14,550 bases of DNA, taken from the NCBI GenBank assembly GCA_937902055.1, contig CALGUJ010000178.1:1-14550 (forward strand), read 5' to 3'. A program made the translations under genes and the position numbers. Origin of the DNA: an uncultured Pelolinea sp. Lineage in GTDB: Bacteria; Chloroflexota; Anaerolineae; Anaerolineales; Anaerolineaceae. Below the pieces are notes generated by a model that saw only the letters and a program-made list of their open reading frames with translations, did not search any database and was not told the origin of the DNA. Of this stretch, positions 1-7,093 are shown piece after piece (position 1 is the stretch's first letter; each line of letters begins with the position of its first letter).

Positions 1-76
1 AACCGACCAGGTTGCCCACGTGAATTTCTGCGTTGGCGTAAGGCCAGGCGACTGCGACTAAGATGGGTTCGGACAT
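1..76 (-). CDS. metG: Methionyl-tRNA synthetase, N-terminal fragment
   Basis: Only the first 25 codons lie in the window; the gene continues past position 1. The peptide begins MSEPILVAVAWPYANAEIHV. The AWPYAN stretch just before an HxGx signature is the class I nucleotide-binding start of methionyl-tRNA synthetase, which charges tRNA-Met in the cytoplasm. Start choice: ATG at 76 (reading leftwards) is preceded by GGAGAG at about 83-88, a good ribosome binding site. The class I HIGH motif reads HVGN here (residues 19-22), so the last His is Asn. The gene is divergent from the BtpA-like gene at 222. Identity rests on a short but characteristic segment. Confidence 0.82.
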   Translation of the reverse strand, partial: MSEPILVAVAWPYANAEIHVGNLVG

Positions 77-221
77 ATGTTTCTCTCCAAAAATGATTGG
101 CTGGATTTTATCATGGAACACCCGCCGGCCGTTTTGTTGTTTACGTAGGCCGCGCCGCGAGATCATTCCAGCCAAATTTGCTACTATCCTTTACAATTAA
201 TCCAAAATTACGGAGGTCGAG
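77..221. promoter_or_regulatory. Divergent intergenic region between metG and the BtpA-like gene
   Basis: These 145 bp hold the promoters of both flanking genes. On the plus strand there are two -10-like boxes, TACTAT at 182-187 (preceded by TG at 179-180, an extended -10) and TACAAT at 192-197, then the Shine-Dalgarno GGAGG at 212-216 before ATG 222. On the minus strand a TAAAAT box (plus positions 105-110) precedes the GGAGAG of metG. No convincing -35 hexamer was seen for any of them. Box assignments are inference from sequence only. Confidence 0.45.
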
Positions 222-1082
222 ATGACTGAAAAAGTGGAAATGTGGCGCCAGGAAATGAACAGCTACCGTATGAACAGCCTGGGCGAGATATTTAAGAATC
301 CAAAACCGGTGATCGGCATGGTGCATCTGCCGCCCCTGCCCGGCTCGCTGGGCTATACCGGATATGGCATGCAGCAGATCATCGATTTCGCCCTGCGCGA
401 CGCGCGCACCCTGGTGGAAGGCGGCGTGGATGGATTGATCGTGGAGAACATGTGGGATCTGCCCTTCGCGGTGGGCACGGACGTGGCGCCCGAGCAGATG
501 TGCGCCCAGGCGGTGGCCGCCGCCGAGGTGGTCAAAGCCGTGAACGTGCCGGTGGGCATCAACGTGGTGCACAACGGCGGGCGGGTCTGCCTGGGCATCG
601 CCATTGCCAGCGGCGCCAGTTTCATCCGCGTGTGCATGCTGACCGGCGCGGGCGTATGGGATACCGGCGAATTCGATCACGGCTGCGCGCGCGAACTGCT
701 TGCGGCGCGCAAAGCGGCCCAGGCTGAAAACGTCAAACTGTTCTGCGATGTGGACAAGAAACATTCGGTGCGCTTCCCGGGCATCGACCTGGCCACCCAC
801 ATCGAGTGGACCGAATTTTACCTGGCCGACGCGCTCATCATTTCCGGCCGCATGACCGGCGACGCGCCCAGCGTGGACAAGGTGCGCCAGGCCAGAGAAC
901 TGGCCAAGGGCCGCCCGATCCTGATGGGCAGCGGAATGACCGAGGCCAACGTGGCTGAGTTCTTTAAGTATGCCGACGGCTGCATCGTGGGTTTCGGCAT
1001 GAAGGAAGAAGGACACCCGGAGAAACCGGTGGACATCGACAAAGTCAAGCGTTTCATGGCAGCCGTGGAGACTGCGCGATAG
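222..1082 (+). CDS. BtpA/SgcQ-family TIM-barrel protein
   Basis: A 286-aa protein. Family marks are IGMVHLPPLPGS (residues 31-42), GLIVENMWDLPF (71-82), PVGINVVHNGG (110-120) and FIRVCMLTGAG (134-144), the conserved strand ends of the BtpA/SgcQ family. BtpA was described as a photosystem I assembly factor in cyanobacteria, and SgcQ lies in the E. coli sgc sugar-metabolism cluster. In non-phototrophs the reaction is not established, though the fold suggests a phosphorylated sugar or nucleoside substrate. ATG 222 follows GGAGG at 212-216 with 5-nt spacing. This start gives about 25 residues before the conserved core. The PfkB kinase starts 1 nt after the stop, so the two are almost certainly co-transcribed and probably act on the same sugar-type substrate (inference). 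Confidence 0.88.
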   Translation: MTEKVEMWRQEMNSYRMNSLGEIFKNPKPVIGMVHLPPLPGSLGYTGYGMQQIIDFALRDARTLVEGGVDGLIVENMWDLPFAVGTDVAPEQMCAQAVAAAEVVKAVNVPVGINVVHNGGRVCLGIAIASGASFIRVCMLTGAGVWDTGEFDHGCARELLAARKAAQAENVKLFCDVDKKHSVRFPGIDLATHIEWTEFYLADALIISGRMTGDAPSVDKVRQARELAKGRPILMGSGMTEANVAEFFKYADGCIVGFGMKEEGHPEKPVDIDKVKRFMAAVETAR

Positions 1083-1083
1083 C

Positions 1084-1983
1084 ATGCAGCCGCTGACCTG
1101 TCTGGTGCTGGGCGATATCAACATCGATTTCAGCCTGCAAACGCCGGCTTATCCGCCGGAGGGCGGGCGCACACACGCCGAGCGGGCGGATTTCCGCCTG
1201 GGGGGCTCGGGCTGCATGACCGCCATGGCGCTCAGCCGCCTGGGATGCGCGGCCGCACTGGCGGGCAATCTGGGCAGCGATGTGCTGGGCGATTGGTCGC
1301 TTGACCGCATCACATCGACCGGAACGGACTGCCGTTTCGTGCGCCGGCTGGCCGCCCGGCAAACCGGATTCTTCATGATGGTAGCCACGCCGGGCGGGAG
1401 CCAAACCACCTTCGGCAGCCGCGGCGCCAACGCCTTGCCGCTGCCGGCTGATGAGATCATCCCTGAACTGGCAAATTTCAACCACCTGCATATTTCAGGC
1501 TACATCCTTTCAGGCGATGACCAATTTCTTGCCGTTCAGCGTATTCTCAAGCACGCCCGGCAGGATGGCCTCAGCGCCAGCCTTGACCCGGGGGTGTGCA
1601 GCTCAGCCGAGGCGCGCGAAAAGATCCTGAGTCTCCTGCAGGAGGTGAATTATTTCCTGCCGAACGAGCTTGAACTGCGCCAATTGGCCGGCGATCAGCC
1701 GCAGGATGCGCAGGTGGGCGCGCTAATCGCGCAGGGCTGCGGGGCGTTGATCCTGAAAATGGGCGAACGCGGCAGCAGTTATACGGATGCCGGGCAGTCA
1801 GTGTCGCTGCCGGCTGTGCAGAACACGGCTGCTTCCTCGCTCGCCGCCACCGGCGCGGGGGATTGCTTCAACGCCGGTTTTTTGCAGGCCATCCTGGCGG
1901 GCGCTTCCCCCCGCGAAGCGCTGCGGGCCGGCAACGAGACGGCCTTCCGCAAGATCACCAATCCCGGCAAGTTCCCCGCTTAG
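1084..1983 (+). CDS. PfkB/ribokinase-family carbohydrate or nucleoside kinase
   Basis: A 299-aa protein of normal length for the family, which phosphorylates sugars or nucleosides with ATP. It has an N-terminal strand VLGDINIDF (8-16) and a GG motif at 40-41. The C-terminal signature ATGAGDCFNAGFL (255-267) carries the anion hole and catalytic base D260. PNELEL (193-198) is the usual mid-protein motif. Near the GG motif, GGSGCMTA has Met45 where ribokinase-like enzymes usually have the sugar-contacting Asn, so the substrate may differ from ribose. The ATG lies 1 nt after the BtpA stop. No strong ribosome binding site is visible, so translational coupling is likely. The gene is convergent with the HAD gene, with only 23 bp between stops and no hairpin seen there. 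Confidence 0.88.
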   Translation: MQPLTCLVLGDINIDFSLQTPAYPPEGGRTHAERADFRLGGSGCMTAMALSRLGCAAALAGNLGSDVLGDWSLDRITSTGTDCRFVRRLAARQTGFFMMVATPGGSQTTFGSRGANALPLPADEIIPELANFNHLHISGYILSGDDQFLAVQRILKHARQDGLSASLDPGVCSSAEAREKILSLLQEVNYFLPNELELRQLAGDQPQDAQVGALIAQGCGALILKMGERGSSYTDAGQSVSLPAVQNTAASSLAATGAGDCFNAGFLQAILAGASPREALRAGNETAFRKITNPGKFPA

Positions 1984-2006
1984 CCGGTTGGCAGATCCGC
2001 GTCTAT

Positions 2007-2735
2007 TTAAGATTTTGCTATTTTCTCTTTACTGAGTTCTTGAATCCGCTCGCGGAGGTGTTCGATCAATTGCGCGGTGGATTCGAGGATGTGGTCCGCC
2101 CCGGCGCGCAGCAGTTCGCGGCGCGTGCCGAACCCGCACAGCACTCCCAGCGACTGCATGCCCGCCAGCCGCGCGGCGCGGATATCCACGGTGGTGTCGC
2201 CCACCATCAGGCAATGTTCCGGTTTAATATTCAGTTTTTGCGCGGCGTACAGCAGCGGTTCGGGAAAGGGCTTGGTGTGTTCACAGGTTTGGGAGGTCAC
2301 GATGATCCCGAAAAGCGGTTCGAGGCCGAATTGGCGCACGAATGCCAGGCTGCTTTCCTCGTCGCGCGCGCTGACGATGGCCAGCGGCAGTCCGTTGGCC
2401 AATTCGCGCAGCATTTCTTCGACGCCCGGGATGATGCGATACTTCCGCGGCCGATTTTTTCGGTTGCGGGTCAGGCAGTTCATCCAGCGCATCATCAGGC
2501 TGTCCAGCGATAATCGGTCAAAAAGGTTGTAGAGGAAATTTCCGGGGGATTCCAGCGCCATCACCAGCCAGCGGGCGATAGCTTGGCGTTTCCGCGGGGA
2601 GAGCATGAAGCGCAGCGGTTTCAGCCAACCCTTTATTTTTAAAACCATCTGGTCGTCGGAATCGCTTAACGTGCCGTCGATATCGAAGATGACCGCGCGC
2701 ACTTTTCCGAAATCCAGGCTGCCAGTTTCGCTCAT
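2007..2735 (-). CDS. HAD-superfamily hydrolase (phosphoglycolate-phosphatase-like)
   Basis: A 242-aa cytoplasmic phosphatase of the HAD subfamily with a helical cap. Motif I is FDIDGT (nucleophile D18, acid/base D20). Motif II is the Ser of VSAR (S122), motif III the Lys of TKP (K155), and motif IV GDTTVDIRAA (D180, D184). All catalytic residues are present, so it should be active; the substrate cannot be told from sequence. The cap (about residues 25-100) is helical and rich in Arg/Lys. The ATG lies 3 nt after the stop of the upstream C39/TPR gene, so the two form an operon transcribed leftwards and this gene is likely read by coupling. Confidence 0.88.
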   Translation of the reverse strand: MSETGSLDFGKVRAVIFDIDGTLSDSDDQMVLKIKGWLKPLRFMLSPRKRQAIARWLVMALESPGNFLYNLFDRLSLDSLMMRWMNCLTRNRKNRPRKYRIIPGVEEMLRELANGLPLAIVSARDEESSLAFVRQFGLEPLFGIIVTSQTCEHTKPFPEPLLYAAQKLNIKPEHCLMVGDTTVDIRAARLAGMQSLGVLCGFGTRRELLRAGADHILESTAQLIEHLRERIQELSKEKIAKS

Positions 2736-2738
2736 GCC

Positions 2739-4043
2739 CTAATTGTTCTGCGCGGTTTGGATAGCCAGTTTGGCTTCCTCGTAATCCGGATGGATCCGTA
2801 AAGCGTCGCGGAAATATTTCAACGCGGTGCCATTGTCGCCCTGGCGGTAGAATGCCCAACCGCGCCACAGCATCGCTTCTTCCGAAGTGCGCGAAATTTC
2901 CAGAGCGTACTTGGTCAGCGTCAGCAAATCATCGGTGCGCATGGAGTGAAAATACGCGATAAACGGCCCGAATTGATAGCGCAGCATGCGCTGTGGCAGG
3001 CCGAGCGTGCGGGCGGTATCGTAGGCGCTGGCGGCTTCGTCATACCGCTCGAAATAGGTGAGATTGGTGCCCAGGTTGAACCACGCAAACGCGTTTTGCG
3101 GATCGTCTTGCGTCTCCTGCTCGGCAGCTTCCAATGCGTTCCGGCGGTTGAGATCGTTATCCCAGTCATCCCCCAGGATACTCTGAATGACCGGCTCCAT
3201 ATCCGGCGGATAAACCATGATGTACACACGGTTGAATGATTGCCATTTATCGTTCAAATCGTCATACAGGATCTTCTGGTTGGGCCCCAATTCGCTATCG
3301 TGCGCGGTGAAGACCTGGTTGGCGTCGTCGTAGCCGGTGATCAACAGGTAGTGGCCGGCCCACAGATCGTCTTCGGGCCAGTATTTTCGGTCGACCGTGA
3401 AAGATTCTTCGATCATCACCGGGATGCCGGCGGCCAGGATCTCTTTCAAGCGTTCCGGCGTGCCGCCCACGCGGAATTCCGCATTCAACCAACCACTGTA
3501 ATTGCGCACGTAGTAGGTGATCTCATCCACGTTCACGTTGCGGTCGTCGGATTCGGGTTTGATGATCTTGGCGATGTCGTGCTGGTTTCCGCTCCAGCCG
3601 AAGAAGCGCAGGTAGAGCGCCAGGGTGGCCGGCCCGCAATTGTTCACGTCCTGCTTATCGCGGGCTTCGTCATAAGCCGGCGGCGGAAGCTGAACTACGC
3701 CCGGGATGGGGGTGGGCACCAGGGTGGGTGTGGCGGTGCGGATCGGCGTTGGGCTGGGCAGCGGGGTCGGCGAGGGTTCCGGCGAAGCTGTCGGCGTGCC
3801 TCCGGCAGATTGGATCTCGACGGCCGGAGTGGGCAGTTGGGCCGGTGTCGGCAGCTTGTGGGCCGGATTCAACAGCATGCGCACGTAGGTATAAGCGATA
3901 TCCAGCCGCCAGCTCGCCCGGCGGTGAATGTATGGAATTTGGTAGAGCAGCAGCCCTGTGATGATGAGAACCACGAAGGCTACCATGAAAACCCCAAACC
4001 GGCTTTTTTTCCGCCGGTAGGGCAAAAATTCGGGAATTGGCAT
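2739..4043 (-). CDS. Membrane-anchored C39-like peptidase-fold protein with TPR repeats
   Basis: A 434-aa protein. Order of parts: a basic cytoplasmic start; one transmembrane helix (about 17-36); a Pro/Thr/Ser-Pro-rich linker (about 64-120) with many TPTP/SPTP units; a C39-like papain-fold domain; then tetratricopeptide repeats (about 314-347 and 387-421). The catalytic set is Cys136 in NNCGPATLAL, His231 in AGHYLLITGYD, and Asp249 as possible third residue. This matches the Peptidase_C39_2 pattern and suggests an active cysteine peptidase outside the membrane. There is no ABC transporter partner, so it is not a bacteriocin exporter. Its target is unknown. ATG 4043 sits 6 nt behind a TACAAT box, so the mRNA is probably leaderless. 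Co-transcribed with the HAD gene. Confidence 0.8.
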   Translation of the reverse strand: MPIPEFLPYRRKKSRFGVFMVAFVVLIITGLLLYQIPYIHRRASWRLDIAYTYVRMLLNPAHKLPTPAQLPTPAVEIQSAGGTPTASPEPSPTPLPSPTPIRTATPTLVPTPIPGVVQLPPPAYDEARDKQDVNNCGPATLALYLRFFGWSGNQHDIAKIIKPESDDRNVNVDEITYYVRNYSGWLNAEFRVGGTPERLKEILAAGIPVMIEESFTVDRKYWPEDDLWAGHYLLITGYDDANQVFTAHDSELGPNQKILYDDLNDKWQSFNRVYIMVYPPDMEPVIQSILGDDWDNDLNRRNALEAAEQETQDDPQNAFAWFNLGTNLTYFERYDEAASAYDTARTLGLPQRMLRYQFGPFIAYFHSMRTDDLLTLTKYALEISRTSEEAMLWRGWAFYRQGDNGTALKYFRDALRIHPDYEEAKLAIQTAQNN

Positions 4044-4119
4044 GGCGCTATTGTACTATAAGGGCCGGCGTTTTCTAAATGCGATTATTCTTGTCCGAAT
4101 TGCTGATATAATCGCGGGC
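4044..4119. promoter_or_regulatory. Divergent promoter region for the C39/TPR gene and miaB, both leaderless
   Basis: The 76 bp between two back-to-back starts. For the minus-strand gene, TACAAT (plus positions 4050-4055) is followed after 6 nt by ATG, and an overlapping alternative TATAGT lies at 4055-4060. For miaB, a perfect TATAAT at 4107-4112 is followed after 7 nt by GTG 4120. Transcription normally starts 6-8 nt after the -10 box, so both messages should begin at or within a few nt of the start codon. No Shine-Dalgarno sequence precedes either start. -35 elements are weak (TTAGAA on the minus strand with 17-nt spacing). Confidence 0.6.
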
Positions 4120-5433
4120 GTGAAATACCATATCTGGACCGAGGGCTGTCAGATGAACAGCGCCGATTCACTGAGAGTTTCGTCTGCGCTGGAAGGGTTG
4201 GGCTACCAGGAGTGCCGTCAGGTGGAGGAAGCCGACGTGATCGTGCTCAACACCTGCGTGGTACGCCAAAGCGCCGAGGATAAGGCAATCGGCCGATTGT
4301 CCTCGTTAAAAAAACTAAAGCAACAAAAACCCGATCTACTCATCAACTTGATGGGCTGCCTGGTGGGCGTGCAGGGGCACGAAGCCCTGCAGAAGCGCTT
4401 TCCATATGTCGACGTTTTCTCCGGCCCTTCCGATCCATACCCGTTGATCGAAAGGATCACCGGTCAGGGCCGCGAAACAGAAAAATCACGCCAGGCATAT
4501 ATCGACCACATCCTGGACGAGGAGTTTGCCTACACACTGCCGGAGTCCAGCCATGGAAAGCAGATCTCAGCCATGCTGCCGGTGGTGTTCGGCTGTTCGC
4601 ACGCTTGCAGTTATTGCGTGATCCCGCTTAAGCGCGGCCGCGAGATCAGCCGCCCGCCGCAGGAAATCCTGTCAGATGCGCGTTCATTGGCGGCGCGCGG
4701 GGTGAAGGAAATCACGCTGCTGGGCCAGATCGTGGACCGTTACGGCCACGACCAACCCGGTTACCCGTCGTTGAGCGATCTCCTGCGCAGCATTCATGAA
4801 ATCGAGAGCCTGGAACGCATCCGCTTTCTGACCTCGCATCCCAATTACATGACTGACGAACTGCTGGATACCGTAGCTGAATTTCCCAAGGTGATGCCGC
4901 ATTTCGAACTGCCCATCCAGGCCGGCGACGATCGGGTGCTGGAAGCCATGCGGCGGGGCTACACGGCCGCCCAGTATTTAAAGGTGGTGGAGCAAATCCG
5001 CCGGCGTTTCACCCAGGTTTCCATTGCCATCGACCTGATCGTGGGCTTTCCGGGCGAAAGCGCGGAACAATTCCAGCGGTCGGTGGATATCCTCAACCGG
5101 GTGCGCCCCGATATGACACATGTGGCGCGCTATTCCCCGCGGCCCGGAACGCTCTCCGCGCGCAGCATGCCCGACGACGTGCCGGACGAGGAAAAATGGC
5201 GCCGCTTCCGCGTGATCGAAAATTTGCAGGAACAGATCACCGCCGAAATCAACCAGACCTATTTGGGAAAATCCACGCCGGTTCTGTTTGAGACCAAAGC
5301 GAAGAACCGCTGGCGCGGGCGTACACCCACCAATAAACTGGTGTTTGTCGAAACGGATGAAAATTTACTGGGCAAGGTCAGGGATGTGACGGTCACCTGG
5401 GCCGGCCCCTGGTCAATGCTTGCAACGGTGTAG
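4120..5433 (+). CDS. miaB: tRNA-2-methylthio-N6-dimethylallyladenosine synthase (MiaB-type radical SAM methylthiotransferase)
   Basis: This enzyme adds the methylthio group to modified A37 of tRNAs reading UNN codons, using two [4Fe-4S] clusters. From GTG 4120 it is 437 aa. The N-terminal UPF0004 domain has C10 (GCQMN), C46 (NTC) and C80 (MGC). The radical SAM motif is CSHACSYC (C159, C163, C166), and the C-terminal part ends in a TRAM-like domain with RTPTNKLVFVE. The start at GTG 4120 is preferred over the in-frame ATG at 4042. The MKYHIWTEGCQMN beginning fits the family, TATAAT lies 7 nt before it, and the longer version would run through the promoter and overlap the divergent gene. MiaB is favoured over MtaB or RimO by the LLGQ motif and RTPTNKLVFVE near the end. 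Confidence 0.9.
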   Translation: MKYHIWTEGCQMNSADSLRVSSALEGLGYQECRQVEEADVIVLNTCVVRQSAEDKAIGRLSSLKKLKQQKPDLLINLMGCLVGVQGHEALQKRFPYVDVFSGPSDPYPLIERITGQGRETEKSRQAYIDHILDEEFAYTLPESSHGKQISAMLPVVFGCSHACSYCVIPLKRGREISRPPQEILSDARSLAARGVKEITLLGQIVDRYGHDQPGYPSLSDLLRSIHEIESLERIRFLTSHPNYMTDELLDTVAEFPKVMPHFELPIQAGDDRVLEAMRRGYTAAQYLKVVEQIRRRFTQVSIAIDLIVGFPGESAEQFQRSVDILNRVRPDMTHVARYSPRPGTLSARSMPDDVPDEEKWRRFRVIENLQEQITAEINQTYLGKSTPVLFETKAKNRWRGRTPTNKLVFVETDENLLGKVRDVTVTWAGPWSMLATV

Positions 5434-5457
5434 AATTATCGCTGTCACTCCAACACT

Positions 5458-6171
5458 ATGAAAATGATCAAAACCGCTTTAATCCTGTTGGCTGTCGCTC
5501 TGGTGGGTTTGGTCGGCTATTACTTCCTGCGCGTCGCTTTCCGGCCTGCGCGCTACCTGAAATTCTTTGAGTGGATGCGCGATCCCCAGGCGCACGCCGA
5601 TTGGGCAATCCAAACCGGCGATCGCTGCGGAGACGCGCCGTTCGCCATGCCCACCGACGGGCTGGTGGGGTTTATCTGGGGGGATTCCTTTAAAATCGGC
5701 CACCGCCATCAAGGCATCGATATCTTTGCCGGAACAGAAGCGGGCTTAACGCCGGTTTATGCCGCGTACGATGGATACCTGACTCGCGAGAAAGATTGGA
5801 AATCCAGCCTGATTATCCGCATTCCCAACGATCCGTTTCAACCCGGCCGCCAGATTTGGACGTACTACACCCACATGGCAGATAAAGACGGCAACTCGTT
5901 TATCTCGGATGCGTTCCCGCCCGATACGCACGAGGTTTTCGTGAAGGCTGGGACTTTGCTGGGCTACCAGGGCGATTTTTCGGGAACACCCAATAACCCG
6001 GTGGGCGTGCATTTGCATTTTTCGGTTGTCAAGGATGACGGTAACGGGAAATATCTGAATGAACTGGATATCGAGAATACACTCGATCCCTCGCCCTATT
6101 TCGGGCTGCCGTTGAACAGCAAAACCAACATGGATACCGTACCCGTTTGCCGGGAGGCCGGAACGCGGTAA
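5458..6171 (+). CDS. Membrane-anchored M23 (LytM-type) metallopeptidase
   Basis: A 237-aa protein with an N-terminal transmembrane helix or uncleaved signal (about 5-25) and an M23 peptidase domain. Zinc and catalytic residues are in place: H84 and D88 in HQGID, H139 in YTHM, and H185/H187 in VHLHF. The family cuts peptidoglycan cross-bridges, so this is likely a cell-wall hydrolase or a cell-division/morphology factor acting outside the membrane. It starts 24 nt after the miaB stop. A TAGAAT box at 5431-5436 overlaps that stop, so it may have its own short-leader transcript. There is no Shine-Dalgarno sequence before the ATG. No LysM or SH3 targeting domain is present, unlike the M23 gene at the right edge. 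Confidence 0.85.
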   Translation: MKMIKTALILLAVALVGLVGYYFLRVAFRPARYLKFFEWMRDPQAHADWAIQTGDRCGDAPFAMPTDGLVGFIWGDSFKIGHRHQGIDIFAGTEAGLTPVYAAYDGYLTREKDWKSSLIIRIPNDPFQPGRQIWTYYTHMADKDGNSFISDAFPPDTHEVFVKAGTLLGYQGDFSGTPNNPVGVHLHFSVVKDDGNGKYLNELDIENTLDPSPYFGLPLNSKTNMDTVPVCREAGTR

Positions 6172-6176
6172 TCTTA

Positions 6177-6182
6177 TATAAT
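6177..6182 (+). promoter_or_regulatory. -10 box (TATAAT) for the AAC(3)-family gene
   Basis: A perfect TATAAT 20 nt before ATG 6203. The predicted transcript would start near 6189 with a leader of about 14 nt, which has no Shine-Dalgarno sequence. No clear -35 at 16-18 nt spacing. Confidence 0.5.
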
Positions 6183-6202
6183 TTACATAAAGCTGTAATA
6201 AG

Positions 6203-7027
6203 ATGATCTCATACCGCGATATTGCCGTTGGATTGGAAAAGCTGGGCTTGAACCGCAGCACGCCCGTGCTGGCGCACGTTGCCGCGGCGCGGCTGGGCGA
6301 AATCCGCGGCGGGACGGAAACCCTGCTGGGGGCTATCCTGGGCACCATAGACAACCTCATGATGCCCACTTTCACCACTGCCACCATGGTTGTCCCGCTG
6401 GTAGGCCCCCCTGATAATTTTGTCGATTACGGCAGCGCAAGCGCCGCCAACCTGAACGCCTCGATCTTCACGCGCGACCTGCCCGGCGATCGGCCGAACA
6501 GCGAAGTTTCAGAATTGCTGCGCAAATACCCTGGCGTATACCGTTCAACGCACCCCATCCTGTCTTTCACCGGGCTGGGGCTGGACGCGGCACTTGCCGG
6601 ACAGACGCCGCAGGATCCCTATGCGCCCATCCGCCGCTTGATGGAATTGAAAGGCTGGGTGGCGCTGCTCGGAGCCGAACCGGCGGAAAACTTCAGCCTG
6701 CATTACGCGGAATGCCTGGCGAATCGCAAGCAGTTTGTGCGCTGGGCATTGACCGAAGATGGCATTGTGGAATGCCCGCATTTTCCGGGCTGCCCGGACG
6801 GTTTTCACAAGATCAATTATTACCTGCAGGATGAGCTGCGCGTGGTTACGGTGGGCGATGCGACCTGGTCGGCTGTGCCGCTGGAGGTTTTGATTAATTC
6901 GGCCGTGGCTTTGATCCGCGACGATCCCTTTGCGCTGTTGTGCAACAGCCTTTCCTGCCCGCGCTGCAACCTGGTGCGGAAATTAATCAAGACTCAGATC
7001 TCTCAAAACTGGCGTCCTGAAGATTAG
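6203..7027 (+). CDS. AAC(3)-family N-acetyltransferase
   Basis: A 274-aa protein of the aminoglycoside 3-N-acetyltransferase (Antibiotic_NAT, YokD/FrbF-like) family, which moves acetyl from acetyl-CoA to an amine. Visible marks are RGGTETLLGAIL (35-46) with MMPTFT (53-58); YRSTHPILSF (113-122), the RSxHPxxSf motif; and LLGAEPAENFSLHYAE (155-170), with H167 and E170 at the usual active-site position. The early HSS-type motif reads AHVA (24-27). Cys residues at 191 and 197 and the CPRC at 252-255 could bind a metal or simply be family-typical. Membership does not imply aminoglycoside resistance; many environmental members act on other amines. It stands alone between two promoters. Confidence 0.82.
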   Translation: MISYRDIAVGLEKLGLNRSTPVLAHVAAARLGEIRGGTETLLGAILGTIDNLMMPTFTTATMVVPLVGPPDNFVDYGSASAANLNASIFTRDLPGDRPNSEVSELLRKYPGVYRSTHPILSFTGLGLDAALAGQTPQDPYAPIRRLMELKGWVALLGAEPAENFSLHYAECLANRKQFVRWALTEDGIVECPHFPGCPDGFHKINYYLQDELRVVTVGDATWSAVPLEVLINSAVALIRDDPFALLCNSLSCPRCNLVRKLIKTQISQNWRPED

Positions 7028-7038
7028 CGGGGTCTTTA

Positions 7039-7047
7039 TGTTATACT
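7039..7047 (+). promoter_or_regulatory. Extended -10 promoter of the MBL-asparaginase-endonuclease III operon
   Basis: TG at 7039-7040, one base, then TATACT at 7042-7047 forms an extended -10 element just after the stop of the AAC(3) gene. Predicted start is near 7054, giving a leader of about 40 nt with the purine-rich ribosome binding site GGAAAGGG at 7081-7088 before ATG 7094. Confidence 0.5.
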
Positions 7048-7093
7048 CTCACCCATCTCAACGGAAATAATGGACTGAACGGAAAGGGTCTGC

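Noticed and set aside
141..1124. Long minus-strand open frame (327 codons) opposite the BtpA gene
   Set aside because: It is His/Ala/Gly/Arg-rich antisense of a clear family protein and would occupy the divergent promoter region; a shadow of a GC-rich gene.
1984..2006. Terminator between the convergent PfkB and HAD genes
   Set aside because: Only 23 bp, with no inverted repeat followed by a T tract.
3240..4061. Plus-strand open frame opposite the C39/TPR gene
   Set aside because: Val/Gly/Arg-rich antisense translation. The opposite strand has a transmembrane helix, catalytic motifs and TPRs.
4042..4119. N-terminal extension of MiaB from ATG 4042
   Set aside because: It would translate the TATAAT box and overlap the divergent start; the family begins at the GTG-encoded MKYHIWTEGC.
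6203..7027. Aminoglycoside resistance gene
   Set aside because: Family membership is clear, but resistance activity is not implied and the context shows no mobile or resistance elements.
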